Origin: Undaria pinnatifida
Lineage: Eukaryota; Sar; Phaeophyceae; Laminariales; Alariaceae
Direction of reading: 5' to 3'
DNA length: 64,000 nucleotides
NCBI GenBank assembly: GCA_012845835.1
Contig: JABAKD010000012.1
Coordinates: 4,603,174 to 4,667,173 of the forward strand
This document shows, in pieces, positions 9,095-20,800 of this stretch (positions are counted from its first letter, which is position 1; each line of letters starts with the position of its first letter). Under the pieces are notes generated by a model. The model searched no databases, had not been told where the DNA came from, and saw only the letters and a list, made by a program, of their open reading frames with translations. Position numbers and translations under genes: made by a program.

Positions 9095-9312
9095 ACTGCT
9101 CTATCCCAAAAAACTGATTCGTTATGGAGAGAAAAGAAAAAAAAGAAGCTGCTACGTACTGGATGAAAATCCACATGTATGGCCTATAGGTACACGACGA
9201 GAATCACGCCAGAAAAAGGTATACCTTTAGATGCCGTATTTCCGACGATTTTTGGGTTTAGGAGCCCCCCCGTCATTCAGAAACCATTTCAGCCAAAAAA
9301 AGGTATACCTGA
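9095..9312 (+). repeat. Module M plus one R1 unit
   Basis: Module M (CCCAAAAAACTGATTCG, CTGGATGAAAATCC, ACGAGAATCACG) is followed by one R1 unit at 9225-9312. 9313-9608 holds nothing I recognise. Confidence 0.75.
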
Positions 9313-9608
9313 GTCGTTCTACGGTAGCCCGGCCCCCCAACTTTTCTTAAACGAAAACGCCGGTTTTAATCCAAGCCGTATATCCTGAAATACGATGTCC
9401 CTTGCCACTCCGACGTCATCGTTCGATAGTCCTTTGTTGCAAAAACAAGAAAACGTTTGAGGATGTTTATATCATAGCATCCTTCCTCGTGTCGAGCAGC
9501 CGTGAAACGTTCGTTAGAGAAAATCGCCGGTTCGGGCGGGGGGGGCTATCGTGGTAAGAATCAGTCACCTTAATATCTATCGTGGCACGCGTCTCAGTAC
9601 CTCACTTT

Positions 9609-9830
9609 TTGCGCCAAAAAGTCCCTGGGCGATTGAGTTCCTCATGCGAGGAACTGCCGGTCAATGAAGTAATTTCACGAGTACATTTTAGTTTTGGACT
9701 AAGGCATAGAAACTTGGTCGGGTTGTGCGACCGAATGCCTTCCAAGTCATTTTTCGGGTGAGATATTGAGTTCATGTCAGGAGCTCAGGGACTGATGCTG
9801 CAACCCTACCGTGGGATGGCTCACTGCGAA
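9609..9830 (+). repeat. Module N, copy 2
   Basis: This is a direct repeat of 6781-7035, about 75-80% alike with several short gaps. Confidence 0.75.
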
Positions 9831-11583
9831 AAGGCTGCGGGCCGCGCCCGATTTGTTTGGCGCAGCGGGGAGCTAATCATGGTATGGCGGCGGTTTCATA
9901 TCGGAAAACAAAAAAAAAACATGAAAAGTTTCAGACCGCGAAAGGAACAATATGGGGGGGGGAGGGGGAGTTCACTCGCGCGAAGTGACCCCAACCCATT
10001 GAAAAAAGAGGCCCAAAAAATGACCCCTCTTATCGTGGCTTTCGGTCGGCTGAGCTTGTTGCCGCATCCGTCATTCTAGCGTCAAGCTTGCCCCATGCTT
10101 GAGCCGTGTTTGCGTCTTGAGTTGTTTTTCATATTCACGTCATGCTTAACTACCAGCGTCATGCTCGTCGCGCTGGCGTCATTGTGCTCGTAGTTATACT
10201 TGTAACGCATGTGCTATGCAAGTCATTCGCACAAGTCAAAAACTTCAACATTAACAGCGTTGGGCAGCCCTACACATGGCTTGGTCGGAAAGGAGAAGGA
10301 GGTATGGGGAGGGCGAAAAGAAGGAGGATTAGGAAAGCGAGGCGGGGGGGGGGGGCAAGGTCAACCCTTTAAACACAGAAAACGTGATTCAACTCTAATC
10401 CCAAGTGATTTGCCCCCTAAAAAAACATTGTGGGGTCACGCGCTTCGCTTCTTGTTAAGGTCGTAGAACCAAGAAAAAGAGGTGGGTGGAAACAGCGCAT
10501 CCTCTGCGCCATAAATCGACACCTTCCCCCCCCTCCCCCGCCCTTACACAACATATACTCCTTATAAAACACTGAATTAATTCCCACCAATGGGTCTATT
10601 GATAGTACAAGTATCTGGCACGCTGTACGCCGAGCCCCCCCCGCCCCCGCCAAAATATGTTGCAAAAGTTACGCGCAGAGGCCGGAACCCGCAGCACCAC
10701 GCTCTCGCAGACTTCCACCTCCACACGTGCTTGACTACCTACAGCGGTGGCGGAGAACCTCCAGCACGTCACAAGCCGCCATCAAACGACCCCGCCCCCC
10801 ATCAATATACGCAGCAACACACGCATACGCAGCAAAATACAAAATTGCGTCCCCCTCCTTCCCTCCATCCCTCCCTCCCTCCCCCCCTCTCGCCCCCCCT
10901 CCCTCCCTCCCTCCCTCTTCCTCCTTTAATCATCCCCCCACTAAGGGAAACGCCTCAGTACGAGACGTGGTCAGAGTGGCAATATGTGTTACGCCACCCT
11001 CCCAGCAACCCCTCTAACCCCGCGCGCACACGCCTCCCAGGTATCCCGACATACCCGCTTAAAAATGAGACGACAACGCGGATTAACTTCGACAACCAAA
11101 CCAACCAACATGAAGTGCACGGACGACAATACATCATCCATCCGTCCTCTCCTCCCTTGTCAAGCCACGGAACCACCCCCCTCCCGTCTCCTATGGCGAG
11201 GCCTCTTGCTTCTCCTTGCCGTCTGTTTGGGCGGCTTCTTCTGTCACCAAAATAAGAAATCACCCCCCCCGGGCGCGCGTCGCCTCCTCTTCCCTCCACC
11301 TGCTATTGCAGATTCACTCTCCCGCTCTCCCGCTCTCCCCCTCCTTCCCCTCTCATCTGCTATGGGGACGCCGCTTCCCCCCCCCCCCCCCCCCCCCCCC
11401 CTCCTCTTCCTCCTTCTCTCTCCCCCCCCCTCCACCATCTGCTATTGGGAAGTTACCCCCCCCCTTCCCCCCCCCGCCTCCTCATCCTCCTCATCATCTC
11501 CATCCTTCTCCTCTTGTCAAAATAATGATGCATGTCGAGGCTCTGTCATCTTGTACCCCCCTCCCTCCCGCCCTCAAATCCTG
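9831..11583. other. Intergenic, pyrimidine-rich low complexity
   Basis: CCCT/CCTCC runs lie at 10855-10925, with C runs of up to 22 at 11370-11400 and TCCTCC repeats to 11520. Long Pro-rich plus frames and Gly/Arg-rich minus frames result from this. It lies 3' of COX11. No convincing exon or polyadenylation signal was found. Confidence 0.6.
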
Positions 11584-11840
11584 CTATTGTGAAGCTGTCT
11601 GCCCCCCGTCCCCCTCCCCCTCTTCCTCCTCCTCGTCGTCGTCCTCCTCCTCCTCTACGGCATCTTCCTCGGCAGTCTGGAAGAAGGTGTAGGACAGCGT
11701 GACATTGTTGACGTTGTCCATCACGGGATCGTCGAGCATCTCAGGATCCAAAAAGAAAAAGACGGGCATATCGATCTCCTCCCCAGCCCTTAGTCGCTGC
11801 TCCTCGAAACAGAAGCACTGAATCTTGTTGAAGTAGATAC
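11584..11840 (-). CDS. COX11: COX11 exon 6 (CFCF copper site, acidic tail)
   Basis: It encodes IYFNKIQCFCFEEQRL, then EIDMPVFFFLDPEM and NNVTLSYTFFQ. The CFCF pair binds copper in the family. After the normal end, about 30 extra residues are mostly Glu/Asp/Gly, encoded by a GAG/GAC repeat. The stop is TAG at 11584-11586. Confidence 0.95.
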
Positions 11841-14800
11841 CTGCAGGTGCGGGTCGGGGGGGGGGGGAAGCAATCGTTTGTTGATTGCCACAGTCGTTTG
11901 ACCATTGACCACGCATCCCTATTTAGAGGCGGAACCCTGTTCCCACTCCTACTAGAGACACCCCCAACATTTGGGCGCTCAACTATCAGGCTTCTTCCGC
12001 ATGTTACATTAAAATTTGTGCCTATCTTATCTCTTGTCTGTTCGGCCGTCTGGGGCCACCATCGATCTCCCAGGATAGCGATCGTTTTCACGCTACCATG
12101 ACGTGTACCAAACTTCTCCATGTCGTCAAATCCGTCTATATTCCCCCTCTTTTCCTGTAACACATTCCGTCCCTCCTCGCACACTTCACTTTCTTCAACT
12201 TTGTGGGTTCTGCTCTCGTCTACATTGCCACAAGGGCAGCTCTGGGGGGCGGGCAATTGGGGGAGGGCGTTGGGGGGGGGGGGGGGGCAGCCGCTGCTTC
12301 CCACCCAAAGAAAAGTACTGGATCTTGTTGACTTACACACCTGCATGTGTTCATGAATATACGTATGTGGGCCAGTGCGTTGTGCTGCGGTGTGGTTCGG
12401 TGCGTATGCATAGATGCATAGAAGGGGGGGTCATCATGTTGAAATGGATACCTGCATGTATGATATGTACGTTTGCGTCGGTCATTTGTGTTGTGTCGCA
12501 CTGGGCTGCGTTGCATATCGCCGGGGCGGGGCGGGGGGGGGGGGGAACCGTGTGCCATACCGTATACAGTACCGTGCGCCGTACCATGTGCCGTACCGTG
12601 CGTCGTACCGTATGTCGTGTCGTACCATATGCCGTGCGTGGAGGGTACCATATGCAAGTAGTACCGTGTTCTATATCCTGTACCGTGCGGTAAAAAATGC
12701 AGTGTGCCGTACATTGTACTGTAACGTGTGCCGTACCGCGCACCGAATCGTATGCCGCGTATTATTCCGTACCGTATACCGAAGCATATACCGCACAGTG
12801 TACCGCCGTACCGTACCATGTAGCGAACCGTATATCGTATCAAGCGTGCCCCCCCCCCCCCCCTCTTACACCTCAAAAATGAAACATAAACCCCAAAACT
12901 AAACAAAACAAGCAAAACCTGTCTATGGCGGGGGGGGGGGGGGGGGGGCGCGAGAACCCCCCCCCTCAAAACAAAATAGGAGGAAACAAAAAGGCAAAGC
13001 AGATAAAAAATAAAACGACTCTATTGGTATGTAGACATAAAAAACACACAGCGCGCCTGTACCATACTATGATAGCGCATGCATTGCTATCTGCTATATG
13101 CAGAGTCTCCCGGGGGGGGGTTCCATTTCTTATGCGAAGAGGAGGCGGTGTCGAATGCAAAAAAAAAACGAACGAAAACGTATGAAATGGTAACACATCG
13201 AACGAAAATAAAAAAACGAATGACAAAAAAATCGAACGAACCAAAAATCGAGCGAAAAAAAGACTCTTGTGTACTTGCCTGCCTTCAAGGGAAAGACGTT
13301 GTACGTGGCTACCCCCGTAATGTGCTTTCGAGTAGGGTTCTTAGCGGTGAAGAATGCCAAAGCTGTTTCCCCCGGTACCACCTGCCGCAGCAACGACAAC
13401 CAGTCCAAGAGCAACAAACAGCAAAAGTTAGCAGTTCAGACGAAGAGAAGGAAGGGGGTGGGGGGAGGGGGAGAGGGGTGCAGCGAAATTAAGCAAAGGT
13501 CGACGGGGAGGCGCGCAGGCTTTCGTGTGACGGGAGGGAGGGGGGGGGGGGGGTACAGCGAGCTTAGGCAACGGTCGGCGGCAAAGCGCACAGGCAAAGC
13601 ACTGCAAGGCAGGGCAAGGCTAGGCAAGGTAAGGCGAGGCCAACAAGCAAGGCAAGTCAAGGCAAGTCAAGGCAAGGCAAGGCAAGGCAAGCAAGGCAAG
13701 GGAAGGCAAGGCAAGGCAGGGCAAGGCAAGGCAAGGAAAGGCAATGAAGAGGACAGAGCATAGCACCACTACCACCGCCATCATCCACACCACCACCGCA
13801 ATCACACCAGACAAAGCAGCAGCAGCAGCAGCAGCAGCAGGGGGGGGGGGGAGTGTACTCAGTTTGTGTATGGCCGAGGGCATATGACCATAGACCCTCG
13901 TATCCCTGCCGGGACGGAGCACGTCGGGTTTTCACCAACCAGGCAGACATTGCTTGCACCAAGCGCAAAGCGCCGTGAGGTGAACAGCGGGTCGCATGAA
14001 GGGTGAATTGCATCCTTCCAAGCACCGCTCGTGAGATGGAAATCGGCACCTTGCGCCTACTTCCTTGCTTATGGATGACAGCGCCAATGAGTTACTTTGG
14101 TTTCTGGTGTGGCCACTCCAGAGACAACAATAGGTATCACTATGTAACTGCCTCGTGGGTGGCCTACTATATTCACACTACGTGATGCGATCGATCATTC
14201 CCCTTGTGCAGAGTGAGGGTTCCCCACCCCGCACAATATGATCTACTGTAACTCGATAACCATCATGGTGACCGCCAAAAAAAAACGGTACCCTGGTTGT
14301 TTAGCCCACGCAGTGCTTGGCATGTTTTATAGCGTCGTTGCCAACCAACGCCAACCCCAATATACATATAATGTTTTACAGCGTCGGTGCCAACCAAGGC
14401 CAACTGTTATACGTATACTTGATGGGGGAGCAGGGGAGGGAGGAGAAAACACAGCAACGAGAGCAGAAGAAGCAGCAGAGGCAGAACCGACAGCAGTAGC
14501 AACAGTAGCAGGAGCAAAACCACCAGCATCACTAAAATGCAGTTCAGTACAACGCAATGCATTGCAACGCACTGCGATGCAGTGCAATGCAATGCACGGG
14601 AAGCCTTACCTTGACATCGCCCTGCGTGGGCCTGAACTTCCAAGGCATGGTGTCCGCCGTACCCCCGTCGAAAGTCACGCGAATCACACGACCGCCCTCC
14701 ACCTTACGAAGGGCCAAGCGCGAAGAAACACGACAACACATTCGCCAAGAGGTCAAAGAGACAAACCAATCAAGAGGCAAAAAGTCAAAACGTCAAAACG

Positions 14801-17800
14801 TCAAAAACTTTGAAAACGACAACAAAAAAAAAGATAACTGAACTTATCGTATGAAAACAAACAAAAAAAGCTTGAAACGGACAACAGAAATAAGCGGCGG
14901 CAGCAGCGGGTGGGGTCACTCTATGAGCGATGACCGACACCCCAACCCTACCCCGACATCCTACAATACAAGTGCTACAATAGACGGCAGCAGCAGGTAA
15001 CGTCTTGTATACTAACCGGCTTCATCTTCATGGCTTTCTCCGCGTCCGCGATCTGAGTTGTACCCCCAAAACCTGTCACCTGATCTCGACAAAACCGAGG
15101 GATCGGGGCCAGAAGACAGGGCGGGGGCAGGGGAGCGGGCGGCGGGGGGGGCAGGGGGTGAGAGAGAAGTAGTACCCGGGGCTGAATAAGATATATTTTT
15201 CCTCGAAGCAAGCACACCATAGAGAGTAATAGGGGTAGCATAAGGATCGGTAGCAGTAGTAGGATCAGGGATAGCATTGCAGAAAGGTTCATCACGCGCC
15301 TGATAAAATAACGCATGTCCCTTCCTCCCTCTTCTCAACCGCCCAGCAAAACACCGTGTACCCCGCTTCCTCCCGCGCCTTCTTCCTCGCCTAACAAAAC
15401 ATGTACCCCTCCTTTCCTCCCCCCCACCCCTTGTCGGGGTCCTTACACGACAACGTTGTACCCCTTCCCCCTTCCCACTCGCATGACAAAACATGCTGAT
15501 CCTGGCATTGTAGGAATGTGAGGATCTACGACCATACGACTAGGGCTACGCATGATAAAATATGATATTAAATCCGCTCCCGGCAGAGCATCTTTCACCC
15601 CCAACCCCCGCCCCGACCTCCGTACCCCCGCCCCGCCCCCCTCGCCCCCTGCCCCCTGCCCCCACCCCTGTCACCTGTGAATAGCCTGTGAACACAATGG
15701 TTGTGTGGAGGCTCGGTCTTCTATGCAAAGAGATGCAGAGTGTCTGTTAGGATCACTTGTGATAAGAAAGAAAAAGGGATAGTTTGGAAAAGGCGCTTGA
15801 GGCAAAAGAGAGGGAAAGAGGAAAGAAAGGAGAGTGATCATGGTGGTGTGCATCACCGCGTGATTACATCACGGAACAATGCCCGTAGTCCGGAAGAATA
15901 CCGGGACAACGGGACAACCTTAACATACTCAAATATACGTTTACATCTAAGTTCCACCGAAGATTCAACGTAAGATTCAACGTAAGATTCAACGTAAGAT
16001 TCAACGAAAGTTTCGACTGCTCATCTTACTCGTGCGAATAGACTGCTCGAATAGACTGCGCGTTAACTCAGATTTGAATCCAAGTTTCATACTCTCAACA
16101 CCACCCTCTTCTCACTCGCCTGGCAAAAGACCTTGTACAGAGGAACTGCGGCGTAGCTGACGCCGAGCACAGCTGTGACTACCGAAAACATGTAGATGGC
16201 CACCTTGCGATTTCTTGCTTTGAGGTCTGCAATTCCGGCGGCCGAGCGAGAGCCTGCGGTGGGGTGGTGGGGTGGGGGTTCCGATCCGAGCAATGAAGAG
16301 GTCGGCCGCTCGTTTCAGCATTCAGATCATCGATGAGTTGAGTCGCCCCCACCGCTACCGCTGCTGCTACTGCTATACCCCTACTCCTGCTGCTGCTGCT
16401 ATATCAGGTAGACTGCCATTGCTGCTACTGCTACTTTTACTTCTACTGCTGCTACTACTTTTGATACTACAACTATTAATATTGCTGCTACTACTATTGA
16501 TACGACTACTATATATATTTCTGCTACTACTACTTCTACTGCTACTGCTGCTACTACTACTAACAATGACGCGCGCGAAGAGGGCAGCGCTTCGCCTTTC
16601 TTTTTTGGTTTTCCAAGGGAAAAAAGCCTCTTCACATCGGGTCGCATACAAGGGTAGGGTGCCTTCAACGACTTTCTTTCTTTGTGTGTATTTGTGTGTA
16701 TGATTGTGTAAGCCACCATTTTTTCCCGCCACGTTTGTCCACCGCGCTCAACGCACACGGGACGAAGGCCAGTCCGGATGGGTCCCGTGCACGCACAAAT
16801 AACAGACAACTCTTCTCGAACTGGTTTCGCTGCAAGTCCTTGAGAGTTCGTCGAGACAGGTGCGGCAACGTGTGTTTTCACCGCCACCAAAACTGGGTTC
16901 CTCCATAATTTTTTTCGAGTTTTCAAAACATCGTACCACCGTACCAGAACTGAGAAATACTGCTGAACCGCGTCATCTGTCCAATAATCGACAGCACGTG
17001 ATGAAACGGCCATTTTTTCATTTTTGAAAGTTCAATTTTACCGAGAAAAAAGAGTAGAGTTAGTTCCGCCGCACATAAAATACCCGAGTAACCGCCGCAC
17101 GATATACCGACAAGCTCACAAAGCTCGTCGACAATAAGCCCACAATACCCACAAGCCCACAAGCGCGTCGAGAACAACAACAAAAACAACATAATCTCTT
17201 CGCCATCATACCCTTTTCGTTCGGAATACCAGAAGAAGCAGCTATGTCGAACCTACGGGTACACCCTCAATTCGAATCGAGGCACAACGCCCTCGGCGAC
17301 CTGTGCAATCCAGACGGGTGGCCGCGACGCGTAAATGTTTACGAGAGCAGCTTCAAGAACGAATCTGGAGCCAATCTACCACAGGAGCAATCAACTGGTT
17401 CTGGGACGCGCTCAATGCCAACGCATTTCAAGAAACTCTATATATGATGCATCGCAGATATCCTTATTATCTTTATTATATAATACGCCAAGGTGGTCGT
17501 GACGTTTTTTCGGATCTTTGAAAATATCTTGGTTATAAGACCTCTGTGAAAAAGCGGCGACTCCCGAACTCCACTCGGCCTCCGGCGGCCTCGCGGTGTC
17601 GCCACGTCCCATCCGCACAGCAGCACTACGACGTTTTTTAGTGCTCCGGAGTATTACATACAGAGGATACAGCACCAATTTGTTTTTTTCCGCCATACCG
17701 GCCGGCAACTGGCAAACTTCGGGAGTACCACTAGTTACTATTAATACTGCAGGCATATTGAGGCGCGCCTCATTGCCACCAAATACTAGTACTATATATT

Positions 17801-20800
17801 CCTGGGTGGCTATCTCACCTTAGCCCAACCCTCATAGGGTTCGGCCTAAGAAGGCCGGCAAGTCCAAAGACAGGTGTTGACTAAACCGAAGGGGCGAGGT
17901 TAACACCAAGTCTGCGTTTTGCAGATGGACAAAAATCAAAGCCGGGGGGAGAAAAAACGATATAAACCGCCTACCATACATATGATAGAGCAGTATAGTG
18001 AAAACCTACAGTAATACATTAATAAAATAGATGTGATGTTTTACCTAGCCCAAAATTCCCCACGTGAAGTATAAATACCAACACTTACCATTATAGTGGA
18101 CAAAAAATAGAACACCTCCCAATAAAAACTCACCCATATATGTTCATGTATAATTGTGATTTTTTTTTTCCTTCGGGCGCATCTCTTCGTGTTTGCACCT
18201 TTGTCCCAAACGTCGGGTGGGGTGGGCACAATTTGACCGTCGGGCTCACGTTGCTGGAGGTTTGGGCGCGATCCGTGCAGTGTGTCGCGCGTGGCAAGCC
18301 TTTTAAACTTTTTTGGCCTTGGGCACACCTGAGGCAAATCCCCGGGTTTCCGCAACATCCCCGCGGGGATTGGGTTTCTGCATCCCTTATCTCCGCGTAT
18401 GCACGTAAAATTTGGATGCAAACCCGGCTTTTCTGCTATCGTAGAGGGTACACGTTTCTTTCCCTCTTTTAGCACAGAGCACCACGCTACGATCCTGCCG
18501 CCCAGCAGCAGTCCAGCCCCCTAGCAGCAGCAGCCTGCAACTCTATGCGCGTGTGGCTGCTGTTGTAGTAGCTGATTCTTTGATCGGAGCGTGACATTTG
18601 TCACCCCATCATACCCCATCTTCCTGGTGTGCTGCCGCTTCGGACGCACCTCAATTGCATGTCCATAGATCGCGGCAATTTCGTCGGTAATATAGGAACC
18701 TTTTTGATAATAATTGATATACTAACCCATCCTTACATTTACGTGCAAAGAGGAAGTATTTTTCTGTACTACATACCAAAGGGGTGGTCTATTGTTTTGT
18801 GTCGGAGATTTTTCTCACGCCACAGATGACAGGTACCAAACATGAGGACGGCACAACGCTACGTGTACAACCCTACCGCACAGCAGCAGTAGTCGGATAC
18901 ATCATGTACATGCGCGTGGCGAGTCCTCGCTATGCTGAGGCGAGTTGCGTTCGTCTTCGCGAGGGGACGATTTTGAATCGGACGACGATCAAAACAATCC
19001 AGCGTAATTTTGCTTGACTATAAAATGCAAACAGCAATGGATATAGGCGCTGATGGCACCACGCTACGATCCTGCCGCCCAGCAGCGGTCCAGCCTCCTA
19101 GCATCAGCAGCCTGCAACTCTATGCGCGTGTGGCTGCTGTTGTAGAAGCTGATTCTTAAATCAGAGCGTGCCATTTGTCACCCCACCATACCCCTGTGCT
19201 GCCACTTCGTGCGCATTTACATTGCGGTAATATAGGAACATTTTTGATTGTACTTTATGTACCAACCCATCCTTACATTTACGTCCAAATAGACAGAGTT
19301 TTTTACGTCCGTAACAGAGGGGTAATCATGTCATGGGTCGGAGATTTTGCTCACACCACAGGTGACAGGGACCAGACAACACGAGGACAGCACAACGCTA
19401 CGTGTATAACCTTGCCGCACAGCAGCAGTAGTAGGATACATCATGTATGTGCGCGTGGCGAGTCCTCGCTATGCTGAGGCGAGTTGCTTTCATCTCCACG
19501 AGGGGACGATTTTGAATCGGACGACGATCAAAACAATCCAGCGTATTTTTTCTTGAAATTAAAAAGCAAACAGCAGTGGGTATAGGCGCTGATGCTCCAT
19601 GAGAAAGGACTTCTCTGTCTCAGCGACAAAAATAGAAGCCCTACAGTTTCTCATTCCGCGCACCCTCTGCGACGAACTGGCGGTGAAGGGGGATGATTGC
19701 CCATCCTGGCGTGTATCACTCGTCGTTAAGTTCAATATCTGGCTCAACAAGACACGAAGAGTACCTATTCTGAAATTGCTGATTTCCATACGAAACAACA
19801 GGAAACAAAGAAAAAACATCAAAACCACGATAGAAAGACGGCGCACGGAACAACTGGCTGCTAATTTGTTTTGTTGCCGGTTGAAAATCCACCTATTCGT
19901 CCTTTTATTTCTACCACGCCAATTTTACTGCATAAGAGGCGCCCGTACAAAAACCCCCATCGTACGAGTGCTGGCGCTGGACACGTACGTACTGATGGGA
20001 TCACCACTTATTTACGGTTCTCCACCAAGACGGCGAGAGAGCGAACCGTACCCGGGAGGGCGCCTGCCCACACTCCGCTTCTCGAGCTGCGGACAAGAGC
20101 ATAGTTTTTACTACCACCAGGTACATCTTATTTGCCCACAGACAGTCAGATGTTGGATGTTTGGGTTTCGTTCTTGCGCCACCCCCTTAGGCACTTCCCG
20201 GAGGGGAACCTTGTAGCATATTACGAGTACCAACAACGCAGCAAAGATGAGTATTGACCTGAAATTCGTCGAACTCACGGGTGAAGCCCTTGAAAATTAT
20301 TTATAAAAACTGGTACACAAATGAAAGTGTGTGGAGCTTAAGCTTTTTTTATCTGGATCTCCACGAGGATGAAAAAAAAAGCTACTCCGGGGAGTAGATA
20401 CTACCTGGTACCATTAATACAACTGCTACCAGGTATGCTGCTATTGCTACTACTGCTACTATTGCCGATAATACCGCTACTGCTGAAAGTGTTGTTGCTG
20501 TTGCTGCATTGTTCGCAGCAGTTGCTCAGGGTGCAGTTTTCGTGTTCTTAGGTTGTTATTAATAGTGCTGCTGTTTGCCGCGACGGCTTGTGCTGCTGCT
20601 GCTGCTGCGTGATACACCGGCCATGCATTTCCTGCATCCCTCTGGTGAAGTATGTAGGCTGATGACTCCCTTGGATGCTGCCAGGGCCTACATACAGTCT
20701 ATACGCCTGGCACTGCGGTAGTATATTCATAGAGCCCACGACCTGCCAGAGAATGAGCTCGACATGCCAGAGTACGAGCAACGAGTACGAGCCTGGACTA

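Larger units (their letters stand above)
11841..13278 (-). other. COX11 intron 5 (1.44 kb, GC-AG)
   Basis: The donor is GCAAGT; the acceptor is CCTGCAG after a long C run. It carries two decayed copies of its own acceptor plus the exon 6 start (12303-12340, 12430-12451) and a GTACCGT-type repeat (12544-12845). Confidence 0.8.
13382..14609 (-). other. COX11 intron 4 (1.23 kb, GT-AG)
   Basis: It holds a GGCAA pentanucleotide array (13590-13745), a (CAG)n next to a G run (13820-13850), an R4 repeat (13870-14045) and a TGCAATGCA-type repeat (14535-14600). Confidence 0.75.

Noticed and set aside
10590-11692. Long Pro-rich plus frames
   Set aside because: They are products of CCCT/CCT runs; the non-repetitive middle has no known motif.
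16399-17013. 204-codon minus frame as COX11 exon 1
   Set aside because: Its end is a trinucleotide repeat, it lacks a donor giving phase 1, and its composition is less presequence-like than 20928-21222.
19599-20216. 205-codon plus frame
   Set aside because: It lies in COX11 intron 1 partly across a repeat, with no recognisable domain and an equally open antisense part.
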